Assembly (NCBI GenBank): GCA_916613615.1
Contig: OU744721.1
Span: 83,705,060 to 83,769,059 of the forward strand
Reading direction: 5' to 3'
DNA: 64,000 nucleotides
Origin: Steromphala cineraria
Taxonomy: Eukaryota; Mollusca; Gastropoda; Trochida; Trochidae
Shown here: positions 1-12,458 of the stretch, piece by piece
How the letters are laid out: every line of letters begins with the position of its first letter
Numbering within the stretch: position 1 is the stretch's first letter
Notes under the pieces: model-generated
What the model saw: the letters and a program-made list of their open reading frames with translations, nothing else
Told to the model about the DNA's origin: nothing
Database searches by the model: none
Translations under genes and position numbers: made by a program

Positions 1-1119
1 GCTCAACTGAACTTCCACAAAGTCATGTAAGCCATTGGTTCCTTGTCGATGGATCATCTTTCAAACAACGGAGAATGTTTTTGTAAACCTGTGAGACTTC
101 ATTGTTCGTGTAGTAGACACTGGTAATTATTCAATCAAGCAAGAGTTTTATGCTATGAAATTTAAGAAGGTATTTGATCATTATTGACAATACAGTTATT
201 TTCAAGTACAAAGCTAATTCCCTTTTAATGATACCAAGAATATGTTAGTTGAATGCATGTTTTAATGAGGCTGTATTACATTAACACATTTACGGATTTA
301 CTCTGTTTATACCTATCACCACTGCAAAAATGAATCATAGGTAGTTATATTATACGTAACTGGCGAACTCAGCAATATACCATGACAAACTTAGTGTATA
401 TATTTTTTATATTTTACATCAAATGAAGTATATACAATATATGTGCATTCTGCCTTAGGATAAGAATTGTTAAATTCCTTTGTTACTGATTTGGATGCAT
501 TGGTACATATTTATCCAGGTGCTGAGCAAAGGTTTGTTCACTTTTCCTATTAAAAGTCATTTTTGGAAATATGGAATTGTCAACATTTCTTTAAAAACAC
601 TTTACCTACTAAACATTTGGATCAATGTGTTCACATCTTCACCACATGTACAATGTACATACCCGAGACAATTCTGGCATTACTCAATCATGGTGTTTGG
701 TCAAAATTATTTTTTTAGATTTTCATATTTCAGTTATAAAAAAGAAAGTTACACCGAAACTTTGACGAAATAGTTGCTTTATGTTAAATATATAAAAATT
801 AAGAATTTCAGGTTTTATATTTTGGACTAAAGGGTTTCACCATTCTAATCCAAATATGTTTGAATATTGATATGAGTATCATATTTAATCAGACGATTGG
901 GAGCATGATTTCATTAAAAGAAATTTAGCATGCAGGTTGTGAAATAAGTCAAACGTAACTAAAATCAGTAAATACATAGGTTTGCATGCAATGTAACAAA
1001 CGTTTGTTCAGCACCTGTATTATAAATCTGACCGATTCAAAACAATAAAATGCAATCCAAAAAAAAAAGACACATGAGGTATAAATAATAACTGTCTTTT
1101 CCGAAATGAAGGCTTACGT
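1..1119. other. Intergenic AT-rich sequence, nothing recognised
   Basis: The stretch has many stops in all frames. The only open frame of note (about 480-773 plus, 97 codons, no ATG at its start) has low-complexity hydrophobic/aromatic composition typical of AT-rich noncoding DNA. I see no splice-bounded exon, RNA gene or repeat. Confidence 0.6.
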
Positions 1120-1478
1120 TTAAAGTGGCAGTACCACGATTTTTAGGGGAATAAAGAGTGATGTCAGGAAAATGAAAATAAATGGTTCCAATTGAAAGAC
1201 AATTTACTGACCTAAATGAAGCAGTTATAAATCCAATGTATGGTGTAAAGTTCAGCCATGCGATTCCTTTTTCCTAAACAAAATGATTAAAAGATGTTCA
1301 CACAAGAATGGATGCTAATGGACTTTACGTGAATATTTATATTCTGTTCTTTGACAATGGATGATTGCTTGGTGAAATGAGATTTTAACACTATCAAAAT
1401 GATACATTTAACATTAACGTACAATTATCAGTGGAAAAAAATATAAAAGTTTCAAAACACGTGCTACATCCCCTTTAA
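1120..1478 (+). mobile_element. MITE-A copy 1 (TTAA-ended, diverged)
   Basis: About 359 bp, starting TTAAAGTGGCAGTACCACG and ending in CGTGCTACATCCCCTTTAA, an imperfect inverted terminal repeat. The interior aligns by eye along its whole length with the copy at 48,884-49,230 in the same orientation, for example the shared blocks GTCAGGAAAATGAAAATAAA and CCAATTGAAAGACAAT. This is the most diverged of three copies in the window. It has no coding capacity, so it is a nonautonomous element. The TTAA at both ends fits a TTAA-targeting family such as piggyBac, but the superfamily is inference. Confidence 0.75.
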
Positions 1479-2031
1479 TGTGTTTAACTTTATCAGAGAT
1501 CATCAAAGCAGTGTCAATTTCAAATGAATAGGTTTGATAAAGAGGCAGCAAGACTTATTTAAATGTCATTATATTCATGTATGTTTCAAAGATCTTTTAG
1601 TTGTATACAGTCATGATTTCAACTCATTGTGGATTTTCTTTAAACGATTTTACACAGTTCTAAAGGGAACTGATTACATAGGGGATTATTGCAAATGATG
1701 TTAAAGTTAGTGTGTATCTCCTCAAGCCTGCTGTTACGTCAACAAGTTTTATCTACACTTTCATTCATATGCTTACATGACACCAGGGTAATATGACGTG
1801 CAATTTCATCACAATTGTTATTAGGAGAACACAAAATGATCTTAGTGTTTATAATTGATGGTAGTGATCATATTGTATCCAATTCATTGTAAATTACAAC
1901 AAAATCCACATGCATTTCTTTATATGTTTTAAGCCACATAAAGCCATTTTGAACCTGAGGGCACCATTCTCTACACAATAACACCAATTCAGTCATATTT
2001 TTTTAAAAGTATTTACTATATATAATGACGA

Positions 2032-2170
2032 TTTGGTCAAAGGTCATTTGAACATTCTGCCGCAATAGCCTGGAATAGCCTTCCTGAAGAACTACGACTC
2101 TGTCACGACTATTCCTCTTTCTGCATATACCTAAAGACACATTTCTACAGACTTGCTTATTCTAAATAAG
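2032..2170 (+). pseudogene. Non-LTR retrotransposon remnant, C-terminus of the RT ORF
   Basis: In the frame ending at TAA 2168-2170 the sequence reads FGQRSFEHSAAIAWNSLP, then EELR and, further on, LKTHFYRLAYSK and stop. The pattern 'G.R.F...A...WN.LP..LR......F...LK..F' is the usual tail of the reverse-transcriptase ORF in many metazoan non-LTR elements. A stop codon (TGA at 2026-2028) lies just upstream in frame, so only a truncated 3' end remains, as expected for 5'-truncated insertions. The 3' UTR would continue past 2170; its end could not be fixed. Confidence 0.7.
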
Positions 2171-5056
2171 TTCAAGTCTCTATTTCTCTTTTGACTGTGT
2201 GCGCTTTGAGCATGTACTGCGCATGGAAAATCGCCTTATAAATAGTAATCTCTGTTACAAATGGAGCATCTAGCTACAAATACACAATCTTGATTGGTTG
2301 TAGTTGTGCAACTAGACCAGCAATGATGTTTCAAATTCAGTAATTGTTCCTATAACTGTGGAGAGAACTTGAGCTCATTCATATGTGAGATGCCCGGATA
2401 TTTCGTAATGGTGTTGAGATTGATTTATATAAAGAATATATCCCTGTTTGGAGTTAGTGAAAGATCCTAGTGGTGCTCAAATTACAAGGGGAGATAACTC
2501 TAGTAACTTCTTTGGGAGAAAATGTACAGGTACATGAAGAAAAGAATACGATAACAAAATTCAATCAAAACAAGAGAGTAGAAAAGTACTGAATAAACCG
2601 TCTGATGGTGTAAATTGTTGGTATATTTAAAGATTGTGGTACTAAAATGTATTAAAAGATATTTTGAAAATATCCTTGTGAATGTGTATATACATGATAT
2701 GTTACTTCATACCGTATACCTGATAAAATAAAGATGTGAACAATATACAACCCCTTGTTTCTCTTTTATTTTCTAGATATGTCCAAGCTAGATATCAAAT
2801 ACGCATTAGAGGGTTTAAACTACTGCTTTATATGAAGGAGACCAGGAAGCTGTTTTATTGTTGTACTTTCCTCCTTCTAAAGTCTGCAAGAAAAATGTTT
2901 ATATTAAGTGATAAACATAGAACATATACAGATTTTGCTAATAGCTATATTTAAAAAATATTCTACTTTGATTGTAATTGTCTTTATTCAAAGTGAAAAT
3001 GCTAAAATTATTGATTTGACAAGCAAGCGATAAAATATTAAAGTAAATCAAGGGACGCTGTCTTACAGATTTTTTAAAATATGGAATAAATGTTTAGGAA
3101 CTAATCCGGTGTAGTGATGTCAGTATTTTCATACTAGACGCTCGCATTGGTGTATAGTAGAATTAAATGTTGGGGTGAAAGAACTTGTTATCAAACTACA
3201 TAAAATGTGATAGAAAAATATGAAAAAGTAAGATAAGATACATTTTTCAAGAAAGAAATTTGATTTGGGCGTTATAACATTGTTATTGTTAGCAAAAACT
3301 GTTGTTATAACACTGCGATAATAAAGTAAATAAATGTTAAATATGCATCATCATAGATATTTTCTATGTTCATAGGTTGATATGACCCCTTCAAGGACAT
3401 CGTACACTAATGGAACAAAGAATCAAGTAGCGCTTAACCAGCATATTTCTATCCACGAAACTTTAACAATATCCTGATATCAATCAGGACAAAAACCTCT
3501 TTGCACTGACAGCTTGTTAGTCGTGGCTAAATGCAGTATATGTTTTAGTCGATAAAATGGCCCTGTGCAAGGAGCCTGAATCAATCTGTCTCGAACTCTA
3601 CCTTCTCTTTTCAAAGGGTACTGGTAATATGCTCGAAATAATTCCAGTTAATTTGACTTAAATAGAATTCTATTTCAATAAAAACTAGATTCAGAAAACA
3701 TTTAGGACATAGCAAAAAGGTTCACCAAACAGGATAAACAGCCTATATAAATGCTTCTTAGTTCACCTGCTATAGTTATACATGTAGAGACAAGACATTT
3801 GACTTGATAGATCACAGGGTATTGTAGGAACGTCACGTATACAAATACTCACATATTGCATATGTTTAAGCATGGTTGTTCCATCCTATCTCTCTATCTT
3901 GTCAGAAAGGAAGTTCAAACAAGGACTCTCAGACAATCGGTCCCTGCTCATCTACGAAGGCTGCATGAAAGGCCATGATGTTTGAATAATCTCCGATTAT
4001 GTATGCTGCTGGGAGTTTGGCTCGAAAACGTTCCAAAAAGGAATCATTGAAATATCACTTAGTTTAATTGTACCAATAAACTCCAAAGTACCATTTCTAA
4101 AAACATATCCATAAAATAAAGAAAATATTTATTTCCAAATCACTGTTTAAATTTACTTTTAAAATATTTTTCTGTGAAACCGTGTCCGATTTGATATGTG
4201 TTGTCATGTAAAGAAACTTCGCTGAAAAATTTCCTTAGAAACAAGAACAACGCTATATTGATTTGTTTGGGAAAACACTTCAGGAAGAAATACCAAGTAT
4301 CAAACTACTTTCCTCTTAAAGTTTCTTTACAGATTTCGTACGCTTCCCTTATCACTATAATTACATATGATCGTGTTCTTTAAACACATTTTCAAAAATA
4401 ATATTTGTAGCTCATTTTTTTCCTGTAACTCCAACGTCACCAATTAAACATTTACCAATTAGGCTTAAATAAAAGAAAAGCAATCTTTTGAATATGTTTT
4501 ATAGGTTCAAGCTGTACATAAATTCACACACATACAAGTAATAACTGGCGACGAATACACCAAGTTCTTCAATAACGTAAAGAAAACATTTGACGAATCA
4601 AGCATTCTCCACACCAACTAAATTCATGTTCAGATTTTCAGACGAAGAAAACCTGCTCTGCACATTGAAAAATTCTCATATAAACGCGAGTGCCAACGTT
4701 CAAGATAAAGCAGTTAAAACTTTCTAGTATTTTATGTAAGAGAACAGCTTGTTGGTGACAACACAAACGTTCAAAAATTGTTTAATAATAAACTTTTGAA
4801 GAAGAAAGAAAAATATGCTCTGAAATGTATATGAGGAAAGGATACCATCATCTTTCACAAAGAAGTCTTTGGTTTGCTATATGGTATTCATTTGTGTAGG
4901 ATAGTGTCAGTCCGAAACCACTTCCAGTTTCCTGATGCTCTGAACACACAGAGAAAACACTTTCACAATAGCATCTGTCGCGATAACGCTTATGAAAACT
5001 TAACATTTTTTTGGATTTCAGTTTTGGTTTCAAATTTTGGTTTCAGATTGTTAAAA
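2171..5056. other. Intergenic, nothing recognised
   Basis: AT-rich sequence. The small open frames here (2736-2954 and 4198-4383 plus) are short and low complexity, and have no recognisable domain. No convincing exon or RNA gene is seen. Confidence 0.55.
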
Positions 5057-5136
5057 AGCCTCAATATTACCCGTTTCACACCGATATTGTTTTCGGAGTG
5101 GAACGGGTAATATTGAGGCTAGGTTTACTTAGACTG
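5057..5136. repeat. Perfect 19-bp inverted repeat, fragment of MITE-B
   Basis: AGCCTCAATATTACCCGTT (5057-5075) is matched exactly by its reverse complement at 5102-5120, with a 26-nt loop. The right flank (AGGTTTACTTAGACT, ending 5136) matches the terminus of the larger element at 18,643-18,978, so this looks like one end of the same family or a foldback derivative. Confidence 0.7.
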
Positions 5137-5277
5137 GTAAAAAAGCAGCTTTTCTGGTCACAATACTACATCAAGAAGTCTACTCCTGAAGTCAGTCACA
5201 CGAAGAAGTCTCACACCAGTTGTGCGTGTTTTCTGCTCGTCTCCGTGCATTAGTGGATTATGTCTGATAATCCTCAG

Positions 5278-5475
5278 CTAAATTCTCTCGATTAGATCCA
5301 TAACATCTGTGTAACAAGACGGGAAATTAAGAGCAATGTCTTTGTCTAAAGTGAGGTTATCTGTGTATGTGAGCAGTATCCCATTAGCGGGGAGGGAGGG
5401 AGGGATCAGCACGGAAGGCCCTGTTTGCTCTGATGTCTCCAATACCAGAGAGTCCGGGGACACGAGGAATCTCTA
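5278..5475 (-). other. Possible isolated terminal coding exon, not recognised
   Basis: On the minus strand a frame runs from an AG acceptor-like site in GTGGTAG (just above 5473) to TAG at 5278-5280, about 64 codons. It includes VSPDSLVLETSEQTGPSVL and ends in YTDVMDLIERI. The block is clearly more GC-rich than its surroundings and its composition looks protein-like, but I recognise no family. No upstream exon was found on the minus strand. It could be a relic of a gene, a transposon piece or chance. Confidence 0.2.
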
Positions 5476-6063
5476 CCACAGCTGGTGATGGTGGACTTTG
5501 GAGCTGGGAGGAACATCTATTTGAATACTTATAGTTACTATTCGCAGACATCTGATAAAAGATAAAGCATTTGAATACAGACATAAACAAAAATGTTGTT
5601 GATTAACATTCTGTTCTCCTCACAGCCTTTACTTCAATCGTATGATCTATGTTTGGGTTATTCTTAAAATTTACTAATATATACTATTTTTTCTCAAATA
5701 TTCTTTTCAAAACTTTTTCTAAAATTTAGAAAATCGGTTTGTCTCTACGTTTTAAATGTTACGTAACGTTTATGAAAGTATTGCCAAATACCATCTTTAA
5801 CAGAAACCTTCACTTGATTGAAAGGAAAAACAGAACTTAAACTACTGAAAAGTGATGTTATCATTTCGATCTCCTAAATTGTATAAATGATATGACAACA
5901 ATATTTTATATATGTAATAACTATATACGCAAAGCACATATGCTAGTTCAGAATGTTGAATCGTGGTGAGCACAGTGATTCTGGAAACTATTTCGTTAAA
6001 AAAAACTTGAAATATATTCCTTACACAGATATAACTATTACATTTTATCAAATAAATAAGTTA

Positions 6064-6430
6064 TCATACACATGTACAATGCTCATTTAACCAAACATCC
6101 CAATCTACTAAAAGGAAAAATCTCTCATCAATACTTTTGACGTTATTCTTCAAAAAATATAAAGGGTTTTTTAATTGTATGACAGAAACTGTTAGCAAGG
6201 TTATCAAAATAATATAAAATCCACTGGAAAGCACGTTCGCATATCTAAGTAAATACATCATTTAAGTAAAAATCTATTAAAAGGAACAACACCTAATAAA
6301 TACTTTTTACGGGATTCTTAACAAAATATAAACGGTCTTTTCATTGTATGACAGAAACTGCAAGTAAAGCACTAGTTAAGAACTACACTCGCAACCACAC
6401 TACCCCATCTAAGTAAATACACAATTTGAT
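6064..6430. repeat. Two diverged ~180-bp direct repeats
   Basis: Blocks at about 6075-6255 and 6260-6430 share 'ACTTTT-ACG-GATTCTT', 'TTGTATGACAGAAACTG' and 'CATCTAAGTAAATACA' in the same order. A third relative lies at about 7430-7590. Drift is heavy and no terminal structure is clear. The ORF-like frames across them are accidental. Confidence 0.55.
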
Positions 6431-6812
6431 GTATAAATGGCAGAATCAAACTTTAAAAAAAAAAATGTTATGTTTAATTTCCATTGTACGATAAAACAAA
6501 ACAGATTTAATATAGAAAAGGGCACGTGTAACCCTGAGGAGTAATGCGTAATATCGTAATTCTATTGATAAAATCCATGGTTCTTTTTTCAAACGATTTT
6601 ACGGTTTGTAAATTTGCAACAAATAAGGCTATTCTGGGTGAAGTTGGCAGGTACAGTATGTTCACTACTACACAACTGCGTACTGTTAAATACTGGATTA
6701 TTGATTAGAATGCCAAGCTCCAAAATAAATGATAATTGGGGAAATTGGTTGTCCGATTTGATTTGGTATTATTTGCATGTTTTTTCGTATATTTGGATAA
6801 ACCAATATGTTG

Positions 6813-6888
6813 TCGATGTTTCACTGTTTCTCGGTGTGTTTTTCACAACGTCGATGTTTCACTGTTTCTCGGTGTGTTTTTCACAACG
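6813..6888. repeat. Exact 38-bp tandem duplication
   Basis: The unit beginning TCGATGTTTCACTGTTTCTC occurs at 6813-6850 and again at 6851-6888 with no visible difference. A perfect short duplication in otherwise drifting sequence implies a recent event or an unstable locus. Confidence 0.85.
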
Positions 6889-7079
6889 TCTAAAAGGCAT
6901 ATCTTTTCAAAATTGGCAAACAAGTATTAATAATTCAGAGTTTTTAATAAAACTATTTTAATTTCAATTTTCTCTCATCGAGCCTAAAAGGTACATCTGC
7001 AACTGAAACGACATTTCATTGATTAGATCATTTTGTGGTGTTGTCGTTAATCAAAGGATAATGAAGTAAAAACTTTGTC

Positions 7080-7299
7080 TGTAAATTATATAACAACGGT
7101 GCACTAGAAGATGAATTCCATGTATTATTTGTTTGTAAAAAAATATTCAGAATTTCGTTCGAAGCATTCTCACCAATGTCAAATATGTACAGCCTCTTAT
7201 GTACGAAAATGTTACCATATTTTTGAAAAAGGATTTTTGTTTACGGGAAAACGTCACATGGGTCTTATACAAATAAAATTCTGTTCTGTTCTGTTCTGA
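7080..7299 (+). pseudogene. Decayed non-LTR retrotransposon 3' end with (TTCTG)n tail
   Basis: Reading from 7080 gives CKLYNNGALEDEFHVLFVCK, the 'C..C...(E)DE.HFLF.C' motif found near the C-terminus of many non-LTR polyproteins (zf-RVT type region). After the AAAAAAA run near 7138 the frame shifts by one and continues as KKYSEFRSK. The end is marked by AATAAAATTCTG and about four copies of the pentanucleotide TTCTG, a simple-repeat tail typical of several non-LTR clades. The family differs from the remnant at 2032-2170. Confidence 0.7.
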
Positions 7300-7345
7300 A
7301 TTATCAAATGCCATCTTCAACAGAGATCTTTAGCTAATGGTGGGG

Positions 7346-7366
7346 AAATTAATTAATTAATTAATT
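7346..7366. repeat. (ATTA)n microsatellite
   Basis: AATTAATTAATTAATTAATT, a short tetranucleotide run. Confidence 0.9.
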
Positions 7367-7419
7367 GAAATAACAAAGATATAACTATGACATTCATAAA
7401 ACCATTAGTTATCATACAT

Positions 7420-7595
7420 GTACAAAGGTCATTTAACCAAACACCTCAATCTACTAAAAGGGAGAACATATTACCAATACTTTTAACCGGATTCTTTTAG
7501 ATAAATACAATTGGTCATATAATTTGATGCATATGACAGAAACTGTTAGCAATGTATCAAAATAATATTAGCTAAACATACATCATTAAAAGAAT
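7420..7595. repeat. Third copy of the 6.1-6.4 kb diverged repeat
   Basis: Shares GGTCATTTAACCAAACA-CTCAATCTACTAAAAG (with small changes), the 'ACTTTTAACCGGATTCTT' block and 'ATGACAGAAACTGTTAGCAA' with the sequence at 6064-6255, in the same orientation and order. Confidence 0.6.
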
Positions 7596-7627
7596 AAATG
7601 ACAGAATCAAACCTACTGTTAAAGTAT

Positions 7628-7852
7628 TGTTACGTTTTAATTTCGACAAAACATTGCATATTTCATACAGAAACGGGGCTGTTTGCGTAACGTGTAACTC
7701 GAAGGATCTGGTAATCCCCTTGATGTGGTTCGTGAGACGAGAGAGACGCTACCCCTCCCGAACTTACCTGGGAACACCTGAGACTACCCTCACCTGGCTA
7801 CAGGTGTTACAAGATTCCCAGTCACACCTTTCACCTAACTTAATAAAGGTAT
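7628..7852. other. GC-richer island, not recognised
   Basis: A compact GC-rich block inside AT-rich DNA with partial self-complementarity around CACCTG/CAGGTG (7779-7807). It has one plus-strand open frame of about 75 codons without an ATG start and without a recognisable domain. Possibly a transposon fragment; function unknown. Confidence 0.3.
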
Positions 7853-10800
7853 GAAATATCAATACAGGAGCGGAACGTGTAATTGGTGAGTATATAGCGA
7901 GAAAGAGGGAGACATGTAGTCATGTAGATATTGTAATGAAGAGAATTGTATAGATGGCAACTTCTTTATCAATGAAGCTTTCATTCATATATCTATCTTT
8001 ATTATCGTCATTCCATTTCAATAAAATTCAGTTCTGCATTCATGACCCATCCTTTTTAAATGAATGAGAAATTAGATAAGTGACAAAATGAAAAGGGTTA
8101 ACGAGATTATTGACTTATATGAAGTAAGTAAATAAAACATAAACATTTAAATTTGTGAATTAATTAAAACTGAAACTGAAATTTACAAAAGAATTAATAG
8201 TTTGAAATATATTTACCATGCTATCTTATATATAATGTCACGGCCCAATTGTATGAGTAATGGACAGAGGTAATTGTCACAATACCGACAATATGTTAAG
8301 GATTTTAAAGCTAAATATTTGTGAATGGTACATGGATGTAAGACGAATGACTTTTACAACAGATGTCTATATGAAACACAGAACATAAGCTTTATAAACG
8401 GAAAAAACGTTTGGAATCTAGATATATGTGGGATTATTTTTCTTAACTGAATTGCTTAACGTCAATTTTGTAAGTCTTTTCATAGGAAAAGGATATTTAT
8501 GATTCAAAACTGATTTAAAAATTAAAGATTTAAAATTGTATAGTCCGTATAAAATTATCAAGGCTTTACCTTGTCTTTTTACTTTGTCATTTACCATAAA
8601 AATGTATATTTCTCTTAAACATAAATAAAATATAAAATATGTACTCAATTCAAAGTTCAAGTGAATCAATATTTAGATTTAGATATTTAGGTGAAGGTGG
8701 AACAATTTAGCTCTAATCACACTATTCAATTAAGGAAAAATCTTTCAAAATTACAGTCAGTATAGCGTAATGTATACTGTGAACTACAATGTCTTTTTCT
8801 CAAAATATTACTCGAACCCATTACTTGACATTTTTCTAAAAATATGAATTAATTATATGAAATGAATATATAAAATACGTCGTTGTTGTTTGCGGGAACA
8901 TCTATGTTACTTTTAGAAATTTTGTTTAAGCAACCTACGAGTTGAATGTAATTTTATACAGCTCAAACATTAAATGCTTCAGACACACTCCTTTTCTTTA
9001 CCTATTTTTGTCCATTAACGTTCAAAATATTTATCACATTTAGCAAATATTAACATCTAAAGTTTCCTAATTTTGATACGCACCCGAAATGAATTACAAT
9101 GAAGTAAATAAATTAAGTAGATTATTTATATGACGATGAAGTTATATGAGAATTTTTAGAATAAAATGTTATTAAGTGAAACATGTAAAGCTAAATGCAA
9201 TTATATAAAAATTGTTTACCGCTTGATGAATCAGTATCTTGAAAATGAGAATTATATTATTTATGATTTTGTCCTGTTTATATTCTTATGGCCATATTCG
9301 TTTGGTTTACATTTCTATCTATATACAATCTGTTTTCATTGATTCAATCAAAAAGAATAGCGAAATCACTACAATCACTGCGTCTTGAACAAAAACACAT
9401 ACACAAAATACTTATTGGTTTAGTGACTTTGTTCAACTGCATTCAAAACATACCTACATATGCTATTCATATGCTATATGTTATTCAGCTTTTACAACAA
9501 CTAATACACAAGAAGAAAGTTTCCTTTTTAACGAGTGGAAATAAGTTGAAACAAAATATTAATAAATTTTAATATTTTGAAATTATATAAAACATGTAAA
9601 ATGCTTAGTTTGATGTAAATAATTAGAAAATGACCCTTTATTTGTTTGTTTGTTGTTTGTTTTTTTGGTTGTTTCTTTTTGTTGGTTTATTTTTTGGTAT
9701 TAAAAAAAACTTCATTGCTGTATAATCAGTTACGCTTTAAATGCTTAAATGAAAACGTGGTCTTTGGTTTAGAATTTCATAAATATCATAAAGGATAAAA
9801 TAATCAAATAGGTTTTCGTGTGATGTTGACATTCATCCTGCTTGATTTTGATATATGAAACGTTGGGGATCACAATTTTGTTTTATCATAATCGCTTGGG
9901 AAAATGATTTCCTCCAGGATAAATGCACAGAAAATAATATAGTAGATGTATGTGATCCTTCTGAACAATTTTGATTTGTTGCACCTTGACATTATACTGT
10001 TACAAGTTATAAATATATTTCCTTGGTAAATTATTAATTAATTAAATACTTATAAAATAGTTACTTATTAACAAAATCCGTATTAAAAATAAAATAGGAT
10101 TCTTAATTTATTTTGGAAAATACAGAAACATGTATCAAGATCGGTTAAAATACTTAAATCATATTTGTAAAATGTCATTTCATGAAATCATGGTACCTTC
10201 ACTATACATAACTGATATTTATATTTACATGTGTGAACACATTGGAAGCTGATTAAGATTCAAATGTTCAAAAACATATTTTTTAAATGTGGATTGTATT
10301 TATTTGCATGCACTCTTATTGTCCATATTACTGATACCTGAATGTCCGAATAAAATATATCTGATAAAATGAGTTATTGTACATTTTATAGTTGATATCT
10401 AGTCAGGTTTCAATATTTCATTATTCTTAATATCAAATCTTTATAGATAACCGTAATCATTTTTGTCCAGTAAATGGTCTGATGTCAAATTGACAATTAC
10501 AATTAAAAATTTTATGTTATTGATGTAGGTTGTACTTAGATTCAACTGTTTTAAAAACATGTTGTCCAAATTAAAATATTGTTCAATCCTTGGGTAACTG
10601 ATGCATTCACAGTCGACGGCATACAACTCACAACACTTCCGAATATTCGTTTGTGAAATCATTGATTTTGAGTGAGATAAGGTTTCTTGGTAAATGTTAT
10701 ACTTTATTACTTTTGTTTTGTAGTTTGCGGTTCGTTATTGTTAGAATGTAATTACTCAATTAAACCAAGGGCTTGCGTATTAAAAAAAGAAGATAACTGC

Positions 10801-11549
10801 ATTCATGAAATATATTCATTACTATTGGACTTTCTTCTATTCAAATCGCTTCAAATGCATAGAATAAAATGCAGTGGAAAAAAAATCAAGAAATGTCAAA
10901 AGTTCATGAAAAACAATGAAATGAACAGAGGTTTATTACAATACTTGATAATCATGGTTATTCTAGAGGACATTAGGTATTGATTTGTCGGGCAAAAATT
11001 TAAGTTGTTTCTATAAGTATGTAAATTTCCAAATATACGATAAGGAACATATTGTATGTACTTACGTGACATCTTTTTTTGGGATTTTGACGAAGATACT
11101 TATTGAACAACTGAGTTTATCCTCATGCCTCTTTCGAGTAGTGCCAGAAAGGTTTCCGGCTTACCCTGATATGTTCCTTGCATTTTGTACTGTATATATT
11201 AACCCTTAACATACGGATCTAAAACGATTGTCTCCAAAGTATTCATCAAAGAAACGGTAACAATTTCAGAGGTTTCAAAAAATACATACATATATTATTG
11301 ATATAACAAACATTTGTTCAGCGGGTGTTTTCAAAAAGCAGAACCGTAGTATATGTATGGCTGACAACAACTTAATGCTGCAATACGGTTTCAATATTTC
11401 AGTTTTATTCTGTTATTGTATTAAATGTATCCATAAGATGACCACAATGTCATATTGAACCTCTGTGGGTGTCACTAAAGAAGCTGTAGAGCAATATAGT
11501 ACACGCTTTTATGGTTGTCCACTGAATAGCGTTTCGGAATTGATTCTTT
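7853..11549. other. Intergenic; only low-complexity sequence seen
   Basis: Strongly AT-rich. A T/G-rich tract with repeated TTTG and TTGT units lies at about 9639-9698. Several ORF-length frames here (for example 9288-9572 and 10687-10983 plus) consist mainly of I, L, F, Y, N and K codons, as expected by chance at this base composition. Confidence 0.5.
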
Positions 11550-12458
11550 CAATCCAGAAAACCTTGCTTTTGATACGTACTATCATTGTAAGTGCTCTTA
11601 AAAGATATAAAAGTCAAATGTGTGTATCAAACGAGTGTTCAACGGTATATGGACCTTCAAATGGTCCCAACAGAGGAACTAGGAACCAATTTGACAGTGT
11701 AGGCCTATTCGCACATGGTGTATTAAGTTTGGTATCACATTTATACATATTCCTTCTATGCTTTGCAAATAAACATATGACGGGTTTAAAAAATATGAAA
11801 AGGGCTCTTTCTTAATGTACTTATCTACAACAAAAATAGGCAGTTTTCTTTAGGTGCGGCCATAATGCAGTATAAACATAAGTGTGCTCATCTATGTGTT
11901 TACAGATGTCAGCACTGATAACAACTACATCATATGATGGAGATGGATCGACCTCACGGATGATGCCGGGCACGTGCTGTACTGTCTTCCTAGCAACTTA
12001 ATACTACTAGCAACACATTCTTGTGGTACTCTGTTGACAGTCGGTTCAAATTACAAATGGGTGTTTTCCTTATTTGTATTTGCGTGACATATTTGTATAT
12101 TTATTTATGATAAAATGTTTTGTTAAGTACGATTTCACCTTGGGGTATTTTTATATTTTCATCGTAATCAGATATCAAATGTAATTAATCCTACGAAATA
12201 TAATAATTTTAAAAACGTAATTTACTATTAACGTAGTCTTCCTAACATAACAAGGAAACATTGTGTATCTTCACAATAAAGAAATTGTAATCCAGAAAAC
12301 CTTGCTTTTGATATGTATTATCTTTGTAAGTGCTCTTCAGAGATATAAAGTCAAATGTGTGTGTCAAACGAGGTTTCAACAGTATATGGATCTACAGATG
12401 ATAATCAGGAGGAAACTAGGAACCCATTTAACAATGTATCCGCATATGGTGTAATAAA
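11550..12458. repeat. Pair of ~175-bp direct repeats, ~740 bp apart
   Basis: About 11,550-11,733 and 12,290-12,458 align by eye through TCCAGAAAACCTTGCTTTTG, AGTGCTCTT, AGTCAAATGTGTGT, TATATGGA, ACTAGGAACC and GCATATGGTGTA-TAA. Substitutions and small indels separate them. No inverted termini were seen, so the mechanism is unknown. Confidence 0.7.

Noticed and set aside
10687..10983. 98-codon plus-strand frame as a small secreted protein
   Set aside because: Its composition is explained by AT-rich DNA, the downstream part is Lys/Asn-rich low complexity, and no splice or homology support exists.
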